From a virus: a DNA stretch of 54,186 nt. Position numbers and translations under genes: made by a program. Of the stretch, positions 23,351 through 31,212 are shown one piece after another. Within the stretch, counting starts at the first letter, position 1, and each line of letters begins with the position of its first letter. The stretch covers positions 1 through 54,186 of the IMG/VR virus record IMGVR_UViG_3300022744_000034. One strand, 5' to 3'. The notes under the pieces are model-generated. The model made no database searches. It saw only the letters and a program-made list of their open reading frames with translations, and had not been told where the DNA came from.

Positions 23351-23587
23351 ATGAAAGTCTGGGTCGTTGTTTACGACAATAAGTACGGGGCCGACTGCAT
23401 GGCGTTTGATAGCCTAGAGAAGGCGCGTGCGCAGCGTGTGCACATAGCTAACTCCTATTGGGACAAGGACATGCCTAGTGAGGCTGTTAAGCCTGAAGAC
23501 GCTGAGATAATGGCCGATGCTTATTTCGACTACGTACGTGACTTTCTTGGCGAAACTTTAAGCATCTGCGAATACACCGTAAAGTAA
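23351..23587 (+). CDS. Early protein, unknown
   Basis: 78 residues, acidic: KVWVVVYDNKYGADCMAFDS then DAYFDYVRDFLGE. The opening KVWVVVYD recurs loosely in 27834-28022 (KWVVVIYAGED), so the two may be distant paralogues. TTTGGAGAAAG ribosome site. Confidence 0.55.
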   Translation: MKVWVVVYDNKYGADCMAFDSLEKARAQRVHIANSYWDKDMPSEAVKPEDAEIMADAYFDYVRDFLGETLSICEYTVK

Positions 23588-23620
23588 ACTAGGTTAGCTG
23601 TACTTATTTGGAGAAAGACA

Positions 23621-24010
23621 ATGCACAACTATCATACCCGTGTCCTCGTCCTCAATTACAGCGACGAGGACATGCCGCAATTCGAAACGCAAAAGGAAAT
23701 CGACGCCTGGTATCAGGCCGTGGGCCGAATGGTGCTCTACGGCATGCGCAAGGACGCGGCCGAGGGCACGATCCAGCTTGTGACAGCAAGGCTGAGCAAG
23801 AGCCCGACCGAACTGTGTGCTTCGTATTACCCGACGCTGCCCGCCTGCGCCGAGAAATGCTCGGACGGTTTTGGGCGCTACATCGGCAGCATGTCCGAGG
23901 TCGTGGACAATCTCACGGACCAACTTCACGAGCGTAGCCAAGAGCAAGGCCGTGCCTTCGTCATGGGCGCCGTGCTGCATTCGGACGGCACGTGGGGCTT
24001 TCATAGTTAA
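23621..24010 (+). CDS. Early protein, unknown
   Basis: 129 residues from ATG 23621 with the same TTATTTGGAGAAAGACA leader as 23351. Opening HNYHTRVLVLNYSDEDMPQ, helical middle with TELCASYYPTLPACAEKC. No function assigned. Confidence 0.55.
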   Translation: MHNYHTRVLVLNYSDEDMPQFETQKEIDAWYQAVGRMVLYGMRKDAAEGTIQLVTARLSKSPTELCASYYPTLPACAEKCSDGFGRYIGSMSEVVDNLTDQLHERSQEQGRAFVMGAVLHSDGTWGFHS

Positions 24011-24036
24011 CTGCCAGATTTACAGGAGAGAACCAA

Positions 24037-24231
24037 GTGACGGAAAATATTCTCGGCGTCGTGCAGATCGAGGTCGACGACCCGATCCGTGTCGCGATGG
24101 GCGACTGCCCGCAAGCCGTGCGAACAGTGGTCATCACGACCGAACACATGGGTGTGCGCCGCAAGCACACCATCAACCTGTACGGCAGGCGCGTACAGGA
24201 CCTTGAATTGCTGGCTTTGACGGAGAGTTGA
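24037..24231 (+). CDS. Small early protein, unknown
   Basis: 64 residues, GTG start with TTTACAGGAGAGA upstream, as at 19257. Beta-rich (ILGVVQIEVDDPIRV, then RTVVITTEHMGV). Unknown. Confidence 0.5.
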   Translation: MTENILGVVQIEVDDPIRVAMGDCPQAVRTVVITTEHMGVRRKHTINLYGRRVQDLELLALTES

Positions 24232-24232
24232 A

Positions 24233-24490
24233 ATGGAAACGATTACGGTGAATGGCGTCGACTGCAAAGTGGACCTTCGATGGGACGGCGACGTGGTTGA
24301 TGTGTATGACATCAACGGCGACCCGGTTGCGTCAGCCGAGTATGCCCATGGTACGGAACAGGTCTATTACAGTTACATCGGCGATGAAGGTATGATGGAC
24401 GAGTTCGACGGCGTATCAGCCGACCTGTTTCACAACTTCGCGCCGCTGCAGGTGGCGCAGTGGTTGTGCGCTACCCACCCGGAGAACTAA
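24233..24490 (+). CDS. Small acidic early protein, unknown
   Basis: 85 residues, opening METITVNGVDCKVDLRWDGD, beta-rich, acidic; might mimic DNA but no family known. One base after the previous stop. Confidence 0.5.
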   Translation: METITVNGVDCKVDLRWDGDVVDVYDINGDPVASAEYAHGTEQVYYSYIGDEGMMDEFDGVSADLFHNFAPLQVAQWLCATHPEN

Positions 24491-24491
24491 G

Positions 24492-24644
24492 ATGACGACC
24501 CTGGATTGGCAGGAAGCCTTCGCCACGTGCCTGGAGAACCTGATCCACACTCGGCAGGAACTCCAGGCACTGCGCGAGGATTACGAGGACGTGTGCGATG
24601 AACTGGCCGAGTTGCGGGCCGAGATCGAGATGATGGAGGTTTGA
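24492..24644 (+). CDS. 50-residue coiled-coil protein
   Basis: MTTLDWQEAFATCLENL then a heptad-type helix (ELAELRAEIEMM). Starts right after the preceding stop (TAAGATG) and runs into the next gene. Confidence 0.45.
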   Translation: MTTLDWQEAFATCLENLIHTRQELQALREDYEDVCDELAELRAEIEMMEV

Positions 24645-24645
24645 G

Positions 24646-24843
24646 ATGCCAAAATACCTAGTGGAAGTCAGATGGCTCACGAAGCACGTGGAGCGGGCGA
24701 CGGTCGAAGTTGAAGCGGACGATGCGCGCAGCGCGGAAGATATCGCGTATGAAATGGTGCTTGATGATGCTCTAACTTTCGATGGGAGCGACGAGATTGT
24801 GGATGGAGAATACTTCACTGAAACCATAGAGGAACTGAAGTGA
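24646..24843 (+). CDS. Small early protein, unknown
   Basis: 65 residues: KYLVEVRWLTKHVERATVEV, DARSAEDIAYEMVLDD. Resembles phage proteins whose strand-helix pattern recalls half of a ferredoxin-like fold. GAGATG start after the previous gene. Confidence 0.5.
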   Translation: MPKYLVEVRWLTKHVERATVEVEADDARSAEDIAYEMVLDDALTFDGSDEIVDGEYFTETIEELK

Positions 24844-25067
24844 ACTACAACGTAGAAACCCTGTTTACCCCGAACATGGAGCTATCTGGCGAGTACCATA
24901 CAGACTGCAATGACATGCTCGAAGAAATCGCCTCACTCCGCGCCCAGGTCGCCACGCTCACCGAGACCATCGCCTCAGCATCCGCTGCGCTCGCATCGGC
25001 TCCTGCATGGCACCAGGGGATTAGGGATGCCATTGATACGCTGAAGAACTACGAGGTGAAGAAATGA
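24840..25067 (+). CDS. Small helical protein
   Basis: 75 residues from GTG 24840, overlapping the previous stop (GTGA). Ala-rich coiled-coil middle (EEIASLRAQVATLTETIASA). Unknown. Confidence 0.5.
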   Translation: MNYNVETLFTPNMELSGEYHTDCNDMLEEIASLRAQVATLTETIASASAALASAPAWHQGIRDAIDTLKNYEVKK

Positions 25068-25711
25068 GCACGGCAAACGAAAGATCGCTTGCGCTTGCAG
25101 AAGTGAAGGCTGATCTGATGGAGCAATGCCGCTTGCTTGGCGAACAGGAATTGAAGCACCTTGCACAGATCGAATCGCTTGAGCATGAGCGCGACGCCCT
25201 TCGCGCTGAACTAGATGCGCTGAGGGTGCAGAGACCGTTTGACGCAGAAGAAGCGCCATTTCGTTCTGCATTCGAAGCGTGCATCAAAGACGGCCAGTGG
25301 CCAGTAAAACGAAAGGGTGAAGGGTACAGGTCACCGATGACTCAAATGGCGTTTGAGATCGCTTTTTGTGTAGTTAATAAACTCAAATTATACGCCCGCC
25401 ACATCCCTGCGCAGAGCGTGTGCGGAGATCGGGAGGAACATGCAATGAACGAAATCAACAACGGCGGCCCCCGCGTAACGGTTGAACACGGCGAATATCC
25501 AATGCTGTGTTCTGGTATGACGCTGCGCGACTACTTCGCAGCGAAGATCGACATGACCGACGTTCCAATTAGCGCGTTTGAAGCGCTGATCGGAGAGTTC
25601 CCGTCATACGCATCTCCGAAAGACAAGCAGGACTGGCATGCAAAAGGCGAGGCGGCTTTCAGGTTTCACAGGGCCGACGCCATGCTCAAAGCACGGGAGG
25701 CGAAGTCGTGA
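25064..25711 (+). CDS. Early protein with conserved phage C-terminal motif
   Basis: 215 residues. N-terminal coiled coil (ELKHLAQIESLEHERDALRA), then a middle part and a C-terminal segment (GMTLRDYFAAKIDM) seen in many prophage proteins of unknown function. Looks like a fusion of a coiled-coil piece with that domain. Overlaps the neighbours by four bases on each side. Confidence 0.55.
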   Translation: MSTANERSLALAEVKADLMEQCRLLGEQELKHLAQIESLEHERDALRAELDALRVQRPFDAEEAPFRSAFEACIKDGQWPVKRKGEGYRSPMTQMAFEIAFCVVNKLKLYARHIPAQSVCGDREEHAMNEINNGGPRVTVEHGEYPMLCSGMTLRDYFAAKIDMTDVPISAFEALIGEFPSYASPKDKQDWHAKGEAAFRFHRADAMLKAREAKS

Positions 25712-26073
25712 GCGACATCATTAGAAGGTTCAACTCGTTGCCGCTGGACAGGCAGGAAAATATCAAGCAGATCATCGCCAGATACGACGAGAAATGCTTT
25801 CACAACGACGGCAAAGAGAACGACTGGTCACACCTGAACTGCCCGTCATGCGGAGGAAGCGGCCACGTCGAAGATGCTACCGCAGAGCAGGACTCTCGCC
25901 AGAAGCAGGCGCGGATTGAGCGGCTGGAAGCTGCGGTGAAGGAGTTGCGGGATTCGCTTTTCGGGCTTACCGAATACGCAGCAACAAGCGACGAGTGTCA
26001 ATATGGAACGCTTGCCACGTCGTTTGTTCGAAACGTCGCACTAGAAGCACTCAAGAACACGGAGGATGTGTGA
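25708..26073 (+). CDS. Zinc-motif coiled-coil protein
   Basis: 121 residues. A CPSCGGSGHVED motif, as in DnaJ-like or Ead/Ea22 phage proteins, then a coiled coil (RIERLEAAVKELRDSL). Unknown role; overlaps the upstream stop by four bases. Confidence 0.5.
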   Translation: MSDIIRRFNSLPLDRQENIKQIIARYDEKCFHNDGKENDWSHLNCPSCGGSGHVEDATAEQDSRQKQARIERLEAAVKELRDSLFGLTEYAATSDECQYGTLATSFVRNVALEALKNTEDV

Positions 26074-26213
26074 TGGAACTCGGTATCGCGCTATTTCTGG
26101 CCTTCACGCCAATCCTCATGTACTTCAACGCACAAGAAAGGCGGACTCACCTGGAAATAATGAAGAGCTTGGAGGTTGAGCGCCTGAAATATGAGGCGCT
26201 GCTGAAAGAATGA
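26073..26213 (+). CDS. 46-residue membrane protein
   Basis: MELGIALFLAFTPILMYFNA is a transmembrane helix, followed by a charged helix. TGATG overlap with the previous gene supports it. Confidence 0.45.
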   Translation: MELGIALFLAFTPILMYFNAQERRTHLEIMKSLEVERLKYEALLKE

Positions 26214-26455
26214 TCCACTTCAAAGACAAGACCTTCTGTGCCGATGCAGATCAATGCGCCACTCAAGACTGCCACCGCAGGCTGACTGATGACGACATGG
26301 AAAACCCCAATCTCATTGGACTGCCAACCTCAATGAGTTCGTTCAAGGAAGGGTGCATCATTTTTACACTACCGAATAAGGAGAGAACCATGAAAGTGAT
26401 CATCGAGAAGTTCGTGATCAACAACTTCGTGCTGTACCGTGCGAAACGAGGCTGA
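26210..26455 (+). CDS. Cys-rich small phage protein
   Basis: 81 residues: MIHFKDKTFCADADQCATQD then CHRRLTDDD, a pattern found in short phage proteins with several Cys that may bind metal. A second ribosome site (AAGGAGAGAACC) and an in-frame ATG at 26391 could give a 21-residue product as well. Confidence 0.55.
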   Translation: MIHFKDKTFCADADQCATQDCHRRLTDDDMENPNLIGLPTSMSSFKEGCIIFTLPNKERTMKVIIEKFVINNFVLYRAKRG

Positions 26456-26458
26456 ATC

Positions 26459-26815
26459 ATGAAGATCAAAACCAGTGAGATCCTCGGCCCTGCCCTGAAT
26501 TGGGCGGTGGCTGTAGCAGCAAAGAAGCTCCCAATCAGTCACCTACCCTCCAGCAAACACTTCTGGAGCCCCTCAACCATTTGGGCACAAGGCGGGCCGA
26601 TCATCGATCGTGAGAAGATAAAAGTCGCCCCAAATCTAGGCGGTACATGGAGCGCTCAAATCCGCCACACCAAGGATCATCCGCTAGTAGCCCACCCCGT
26701 TCTGACGGGTTGGACAAACAAACATGGCCCCACACCCCTCATCGCTGCCATGCGGTGCTATTGCGCCTCTGTCCTGGGGGACGAGGTTGATGTTCCTGAG
26801 GAGCTACTGAAATGA
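26459..26815 (+). CDS. NinX-like protein (DUF2591)
   Basis: 118 residues. The pattern KIKTSEILGPALNWAVA, WAQGGPIIDRE, GPTPLIAAMRCY and LGDEVDVPEEL matches the P22 NinX/DUF2591 family, often present near ninR-type regions of lambdoid phages. Function unknown. Standard family length. Coupled to the next gene. Confidence 0.75.
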   Translation: MKIKTSEILGPALNWAVAVAAKKLPISHLPSSKHFWSPSTIWAQGGPIIDREKIKVAPNLGGTWSAQIRHTKDHPLVAHPVLTGWTNKHGPTPLIAAMRCYCASVLGDEVDVPEELLK

Positions 26816-27102
26816 CCAAGCAACGGTTGGGTTTAAAAGAAGCCTGCCGAAAGTACGTTCACCGCTTTACCATGGAGCATGTGCCTGCGTGGGGACTCAG
26901 GCGCCCCATCGACCACGGAGGTACCGCAACTTGGTACTACGCTCCACTGTACCGTACCGACCAGGAGTGGTACGACAATACGATCTTCTTTGGTGAGCCG
27001 GGTTTCATTGGACCGAATGCCGATTCATGCTACTCCGCTAATCATACCTGGCCGCTGGGGCAACACCTTGATCAACCTTTCAGGAAAGAGATGAAGTCAT
27101 GA
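26812..27102 (+). CDS. Early protein, unknown
   Basis: 96 residues, Trp/Tyr-rich (TATWYYAPLYRTDQEWYDN). Overlaps both neighbours by four bases (ATGA). No motif known. Confidence 0.5.
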   Translation: MTKQRLGLKEACRKYVHRFTMEHVPAWGLRRPIDHGGTATWYYAPLYRTDQEWYDNTIFFGEPGFIGPNADSCYSANHTWPLGQHLDQPFRKEMKS

Positions 27103-27335
27103 AACCTTACAACGGCCACAAAAGCTACGACTACTGGAACGTGTCCCTGTGGATCAACAACGATGAGGGGCTGTACCGCCACGCTTTGAGCCTGCTAAGG
27201 GAAGAGAAATTACCTCGGTTGGAAGCGGCTCGGCGTATGCTGGACGATCTTCACGAAATGGACATCACCCATACTCCAGATGGGGCCAGATACAACATCC
27301 GGCGCATTTACCATGCAATGGAAGGCATGGTTTAG
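27099..27335 (+). CDS. Small conserved phage-type protein
   Basis: 78 residues opening KPYNGHKSYDYWNVSLWINN, with DEGLYRHAL; this NGHKS...NVSLWI...EGLY pattern occurs in small hypothetical proteins of many phages. Function unknown. Confidence 0.6.
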   Translation: MKPYNGHKSYDYWNVSLWINNDEGLYRHALSLLREEKLPRLEAARRMLDDLHEMDITHTPDGARYNIRRIYHAMEGMV

Positions 27336-27476
27336 GTGAGGCGGTTCCACCGCTGTGGTAAAGTACGACTGGTCTCCGTAAGGGACCACCTATAAGCAAG
27401 CCGCCGACCCTGGGAGTCGCGCTCCGGGGCGTTTCTTGATAACAACAGCCTTCGGGATAATGGCGGCGGCTTCCTT

Positions 27477-27553
27477 GTGGGTGTAGCTCAGTTGGTAGAG
27501 CGGGACGTTTATTCTAGATAGTCTGCGCGCTGGTTCGAGTCCAGCCACCCACT
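27477..27553 (+). tRNA. Atypical tRNA, possibly amber suppressor (CUA)
   Basis: Acceptor arms GTGGGTG (27477-27483) and CACCCAC (27546-27552) pair fully; D arm GCTC-AGTTGGTA-GAGC and T arm GCTGG-TTCGAGT-CCAGC are perfect; variable loop TGCGC. The anticodon arm is irregular: taking GTTTA/TAGTC as stem gives loop TTCTAGA with U33, anticodon CTA and purine 37, but five bases (GGGAC) instead of one separate it from the D arm and one pair is T-T. Alternatively GGAC/GTCT closes a 14-base loop. CCA is not encoded. The anticodon is therefore uncertain. Confidence 0.65.
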
Positions 27554-27569
27554 TCAATTTTTACCAACC

Positions 27570-27590
27570 AAACCCGCCTCGTGCGGGTTT
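27570..27590 (+). terminator. Hairpin before the 27609 gene
   Basis: AAACCCGC-CTCGT-GCGGGTTT, then ATTTATGGAG and ATG 27609. It follows the tRNA and may end its transcript while leading into the next ribosome site. Confidence 0.55.
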
Positions 27591-27608
27591 ATTTATGGAG
27601 AAACTGAA

Positions 27609-27821
27609 ATGAACATAAAAGACGAACTGCACTGCGTTGCGCTGGGCCACCCCAGCGAAGGTAGCCGCTACTTCATCTTCAACGCAGAAGACGACGTTGA
27701 TGCAAGGGCTATTGCCAAAGAGTTTGCCAATAGTTGGCTGGACGAAGGCTGGCACATGATCGGCTTTGGCCCTGCCATTGACTACTGTGACGGCAACATC
27801 CTTGAAATCTGCACGTTCTGA
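27609..27821 (+). CDS. Small early protein, unknown
   Basis: 70 residues: DELHCVALGHPSEGSRYFIF and WHMIGFGPAIDYCDGN. GGAGAAACTGAA ribosome site. No family. Confidence 0.5.
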   Translation: MNIKDELHCVALGHPSEGSRYFIFNAEDDVDARAIAKEFANSWLDEGWHMIGFGPAIDYCDGNILEICTF

Positions 27822-27833
27822 GGAACCTCAGAA

Positions 27834-28022
27834 ATGACCAACAAGTGGGTCGTTGTCATTTATGCAGGTGAAGACCGCCAAGAGGTTGTTTGCGAGTGCC
27901 GTACTTACGACGATGCCTGGACTGCGTACCATGAGCAGTTCACCAACGACGATGAGCGCGACGAATTGGGCGCCGACATCATGAAGCGCCTGGACGACGG
28001 AAGCCTGACTACGGAGTATTAA
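27834..28022 (+). CDS. Small early protein, unknown
   Basis: 62 residues: NKWVVVIYAGEDRQEVVCEC, acidic second half. AGGAACCTCAGAA precedes ATG. Possible distant paralogue of 23351-23587. Confidence 0.5.
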   Translation: MTNKWVVVIYAGEDRQEVVCECRTYDDAWTAYHEQFTNDDERDELGADIMKRLDDGSLTTEY

Positions 28023-28023
28023 A

Positions 28024-28239
28024 ATGGTCGATATGGGGCAGGCCGACGGGTCGCTGAGAATACGTCAGCCCACACTGCGATACGGCTGGGAAGACGTTAA
28101 AGATCCGGTAAGCGTAAGTAATGGCGATTTGTGTGTTATCAGGTCCAGCAATGGAAGCCCTGAGGTTCTACGAATTGAACCGCAGACTTCCTATAGGGAA
28201 TGGGCTGGCTGTTTCACGTACTGCGGAGTACTGAAATGA
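28024..28239 (+). CDS. Small early protein, unknown
   Basis: 71 residues, starts one base after the previous stop and overlaps the ArdA start by four bases. IRQPTLRYGWEDVKDP, SYREWAGCFTYCG. Unknown; ArdA coupling may mean a related role. Confidence 0.45.
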   Translation: MVDMGQADGSLRIRQPTLRYGWEDVKDPVSVSNGDLCVIRSSNGSPEVLRIEPQTSYREWAGCFTYCGVLK

Positions 28240-28724
28240 AAGTGTTTGTCTCAACATATGCCAAATATTACGCCGGTAGCCTCGAGGGCGAGTGGCTGGA
28301 CCTTGAAGACTACAAAGACAAGGACGAGTTTCTGGAGGCGTGCAAGAAACTGCACGACGATGAAGGCTACCCCGAGTTTATGTTCCAGGACAGCGAGGGT
28401 ATCCCGTCCGGGATGGTGAGCGAGTCCTACATCGATGAGAAGTGCTGGGAAGTGCTCGAAGCCTACGACGAGTTTGACGAGGATGCGGTGAAGGCGTATT
28501 GCTACATCTTCTCCGGCTGGGACAAACAGGATTTCCAAGACCGCTACCACGGCAAATACGAGTCGTGGGGGGACATGGCCGAAGAATTGCTGGAAGAGAC
28601 CGGCGAGATTGAGTCGATCCCGGAGAACCTGCGCTTTTACTTCGACTACGAGAAGTACGCTAACGACCTCCGCATCGGTGGCGACTTCTGTGAGCATGAC
28701 GGGTATTACTTCTGGAACCACTAA
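28236..28724 (+). CDS. ardA: ArdA antirestriction protein
   Basis: 162 residues from ATG 28236. Opening KVFVSTYAKYYAGSLEGEWL with DL, then FMFQDSEGIPSG, and the conserved C-terminal block: FQDRYHGKYESWGDMAEELL, ETGEIESIPENLRFYFDYEK and a closing DLRIGGDF. This matches ArdA, an elongated acidic dimer that mimics DNA and blocks type I restriction enzymes. Length is typical. Acidic throughout (many Asp/Glu). It sits mid-operon among unknown small genes, which may be other host-takeover factors. Confidence 0.9.
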   Translation: MKVFVSTYAKYYAGSLEGEWLDLEDYKDKDEFLEACKKLHDDEGYPEFMFQDSEGIPSGMVSESYIDEKCWEVLEAYDEFDEDAVKAYCYIFSGWDKQDFQDRYHGKYESWGDMAEELLEETGEIESIPENLRFYFDYEKYANDLRIGGDFCEHDGYYFWNH

Positions 28725-28726
28725 TC

Positions 28727-29116
28727 ATGAAACCTGTACCACTTTACAGAAGGTTGGCAACTCTCGTGACGGCGATTCGTAACTGCGAGCGGAGCGGTAA
28801 CGTAGCGTGGGGAGATAAGCACAAGGTGCTGCTGGAACACCTAGTGCGCGAGAACATGCCGAGCGGTGGCGGATTTGACAGCGGTACCAAGTTTGACATC
28901 GAGGCGTCGACGCCGGAAAAGTTGGTGTTCGATACATCTTTCCACCACATGGATGATTTTGGTGGTTACGCGGGTTGGACCCACCATCGAATCACGGTCA
29001 AGCCATCGCTGATGCTCGGCTTTCACCTCGTCGTCAGCGGCCGCAACCGTAATGAGATCAAAGATTACATTTACGAAGCATTCGACAACTCTCTTCGCAC
29101 GGAGGTGTCAGAATGA
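28727..29116 (+). CDS. Early protein, unknown
   Basis: 129 residues: an N-terminal helix (LYRRLATLVTAIRNCERSGN), VRENMPSGGGFDSGTKF and a beta-rich second half (HHRITVKPSLMLGFHLVVSG). The GSGFDxGT pattern occurs in small proteins next to ArdA genes on plasmids and phages. Function unknown. Overlaps the next gene by four bases. Confidence 0.55.
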   Translation: MKPVPLYRRLATLVTAIRNCERSGNVAWGDKHKVLLEHLVRENMPSGGGFDSGTKFDIEASTPEKLVFDTSFHHMDDFGGYAGWTHHRITVKPSLMLGFHLVVSGRNRNEIKDYIYEAFDNSLRTEVSE

Positions 29117-29508
29117 AACTTCACGCACCCTTCAAAATCAGCGCCCGCCTCGGGCCGTCGCTGCAGATCGGCGATAGTTGGATCACGCTCATGGGGGTAA
29201 AGCCTGACCCTAGTGGGCGAGAGCGCGCCACGTTCGCTATCGACACCCCGGACTTCGAGCACGTCGACAGCGATCTGCAGTCAGGTATTGGCGGCTTTCG
29301 CTCGATGGTGGAAGTGTTCGAGAGCTACCTCGCTTTCCTAGAAGCGGCTGCTGAAGCCTACGGGTATGGGCCGAAGTCCGAAAACTACAACCTGTTCCCG
29401 CCCAATGTGACGGAGTGGGCTCATGCGCATAACAACGACCTGTCGATGGCGCGATCCGACATATGCGACGAGAACGGCAACGTTCTCGAAGACCTGATTA
29501 CGCTGTAA
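29113..29508 (+). CDS. Early protein, unknown
   Basis: 131 residues, mixed fold: KLHAPFKISARLGPSLQIGD, then FESYLAFLEAAAEAYGYGP. Acidic. Coupled to the upstream gene by ATGA. Confidence 0.5.
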   Translation: MKLHAPFKISARLGPSLQIGDSWITLMGVKPDPSGRERATFAIDTPDFEHVDSDLQSGIGGFRSMVEVFESYLAFLEAAAEAYGYGPKSENYNLFPPNVTEWAHAHNNDLSMARSDICDENGNVLEDLITL

Positions 29509-29525
29509 CGACCTGGAGAAACGAA

Positions 29526-29816
29526 ATGGGAATCGAATTTTCTGCCGTGCTGATGGTCGGCCTGCCATACAACGACGTGGCCGAGGTCAAAGGTATCGAC
29601 GACATGCTACATGAGGGCACGATCGACTATGCTTCACCATACTACGACGCACCACTCCTGGAGTGGTGCGTCGGCATCCGTGTCGCTGGTAGTGGGGATT
29701 ACTCGTACTCGAAGATTGCGCCGCTGGATTCAGACGTACTCGAAGCGGCGAAGTGTAAGTTCCGGGAAATGACCGGGATGGAAGGCAAGGTGTATATCTC
29801 TGTCGATGCTTCGTGA
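29526..29816 (+). CDS. Early protein, unknown
   Basis: 96 residues from ATG 29526 (CTGGAGAAACGAA). Beta-rich: GIEFSAVLMVGLPYNDVAEV, ISVDAS at the end. No known motif. Confidence 0.5.
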   Translation: MGIEFSAVLMVGLPYNDVAEVKGIDDMLHEGTIDYASPYYDAPLLEWCVGIRVAGSGDYSYSKIAPLDSDVLEAAKCKFREMTGMEGKVYISVDAS

Positions 29817-29891
29817 GGTGACGTGACTGCCAGCCAGCCACAACGTTGAAGAATCGGTGAAAGCCGTAGATGTACTTTGAGGAGAGTTGAG

Positions 29892-30110
29892 ATGGGGTAC
29901 TACTGTCAGCCCTGCAAGACGGCAGGGCAGATTAGCCTAGCGGGCAAGGTGCGCATGGAGGTTGTTCTGTGCAAACCCGACGAAGCGGAGTTCTACGGAT
30001 GCTATCGCAAGTTCGAAGACGGCTCGTGTTCCTGGGTGGCAGACTTTGCGTCGCAGTCTGACGCAGTGGAATTCTGTTACTACAGAAACAAGGAGGCCGA
30101 TGAGTATTGA
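29892..30110 (+). CDS. Small Cys-containing early protein
   Basis: 72 residues from ATG 29892 (GAGGAGAG before it). MGYYCQPCKTAGQISLAG opens with a CxxC pair; CYRKFEDGSC follows. Unknown, possibly metal binding. Confidence 0.5.
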   Translation: MGYYCQPCKTAGQISLAGKVRMEVVLCKPDEAEFYGCYRKFEDGSCSWVADFASQSDAVEFCYYRNKEADEY

Positions 30111-30177
30111 CCGTCAGCCAGCCTATGAAGTAGCCACATTCGATAGGTGTCGCAAATTTAAGGAGATGCTACGATGA
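30100..30177 (+). CDS. Possible 25-residue peptide
   Basis: MSIDRQPAYEVATFDRCRKF, then KEMLR, from ATG 30100 preceded by AGGAGG. It overlaps the end of the previous gene and its stop overlaps the next start. Short; supported only by ribosome site and coupling. Confidence 0.35.
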   Translation: MSIDRQPAYEVATFDRCRKFKEMLR

Positions 30178-30455
30178 ACATCACTTTCTCAGCCATCGGC
30201 CTCGATTTCGAGGCCGATGTTTCCTTTACGCCGGGGGTTCCAGGCACCTACTGGGACCCGCCCGAGGAAGGTGAGTTTGAGATCGGCAGCCTAACGTGCG
30301 ACGGGGTCAACGTCGAGTTCCTGCTGGACTCACAGGTCGGCGACACGATCTTCTCTGCAGCCTGGGACGCGGCCGAGAAGCGGGACAAGGCAGTTGCGCG
30401 GGAGCACATGGAAGATCGCGCGGCCGATCGCTTGCTGGATACGCAGGAAGCCTGA
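30174..30455 (+). CDS. Small acidic protein, unknown
   Basis: 93 residues: NITFSAIGLDFEADVSFTPG, WDPPEEGEFEIGSL, and a basic-acidic helix at the end. The middle pattern (TYWDPPEEGEFEIGSL) is seen in other phage proteins of unknown role. AAGGAGATGCTACG precedes ATG. Confidence 0.55.
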   Translation: MNITFSAIGLDFEADVSFTPGVPGTYWDPPEEGEFEIGSLTCDGVNVEFLLDSQVGDTIFSAAWDAAEKRDKAVAREHMEDRAADRLLDTQEA

Positions 30456-30561
30456 CGCAGCACACAACTCAGCACAATACTCAGCACTGAAAGCAAAACA
30501 AAAGAACAGGATTTACATGTCACCTTAAGCAACATAGCACACAAACTATCAGGAGACTCAA

Positions 30562-30836
30562 ATGGAAAGGACCTACGTTGTCAGCACCACGATTGACTGC
30601 CTGGCTATGTCAAGAACACCCTTTTTGTCCGGTTCAAGTCCGGCTGCTCGTACAGTTACGACGGGGTGAGGTACAGCGTTTTTGACGCCTTGAGCAAGGC
30701 TGAGAGCGTGGGCAGTTCTTTCCATCGCCTGATAAAAGGGAAGTATCGATACACCAAATTGGGCTATGACCCTTTCGCTGCCAAAAAGGATAACAATGTT
30801 GCTCGACATTCAGACGAACGCTTCGGGTTTGTATGA
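30562..30836 (+). pseudogene. KTSC-domain gene with a frameshift
   Basis: The ATG at 30562 reads MERTYVVSTTIDCL and then goes off frame to a stop near 30669. One frame over, from 30603, the DNA reads GYVKNTLFVRFKSGCSYSYD, then VFDALSKAESVGSSFHRLIK and GKYRYTKLG, which is the body of a KTSC domain. Joined across the shift the two parts make a normal KTSC protein of about 90 residues. One base is missing near 30600-30605, or a -1 ribosomal shift occurs; no slippery run is present. AGGAGACTCAA precedes ATG. Confidence 0.65.
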
Positions 30837-31158
30837 ACTACGGCCCACTTCAGGCCCGTTGAAAGGCCTACTTGTGGCCACTGCGGAGGTCATCGTGCCG
30901 TATATTGAAACGCGCGAGGGATCTCAACTGCGCAGCGCGTGGGGTATAAGCATCAAGAACGACGCTATTCACGACTACCCGGAACTGTTGCAGGCGATGG
31001 GCATCCGGCGCAGACTGAACGTTCCGCCCGCCCTTCGGGCGAGGAAAGTGCGTGACTGGCGCACGGCGCGTATGCCGGACCGGGACAATGCGGAGTACCT
31101 GGCCCATCGCAAAGAGGAGGGGTTGAAGCGGGCTAAGCGGCATCTGGACCGAGTCTGA
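30796..31158 (+). CDS. Early protein, unknown
   Basis: 120 residues from ATG 30796, overlapping the KTSC gene end. LLDIQTNASGLYELRPTSGP, then a basic tail (RRRLNVPPALRARKVRDWRT, EEGLKRAKRHLDRV). Basic, may bind nucleic acid. Confidence 0.5.
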   Translation: MLLDIQTNASGLYELRPTSGPLKGLLVATAEVIVPYIETREGSQLRSAWGISIKNDAIHDYPELLQAMGIRRRLNVPPALRARKVRDWRTARMPDRDNAEYLAHRKEEGLKRAKRHLDRV

Positions 31159-31166
31159 CCGTCAGC

Positions 31167-31196
31167 GCGGCGCATAGCCATGTCGGTGTGCGCCGC
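31167..31196 (+). terminator. Hairpin before the 31213 gene
   Basis: GCGGCGCA (31167-31174) pairs with TGCGCCGC (31189-31196), followed by CTACTTTGGAGG and ATG 31213. Same hairpin and ribosome-site layout as elsewhere. Confidence 0.45.
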
Positions 31197-31212
31197 CTAC
31201 TTTGGAGGAACA

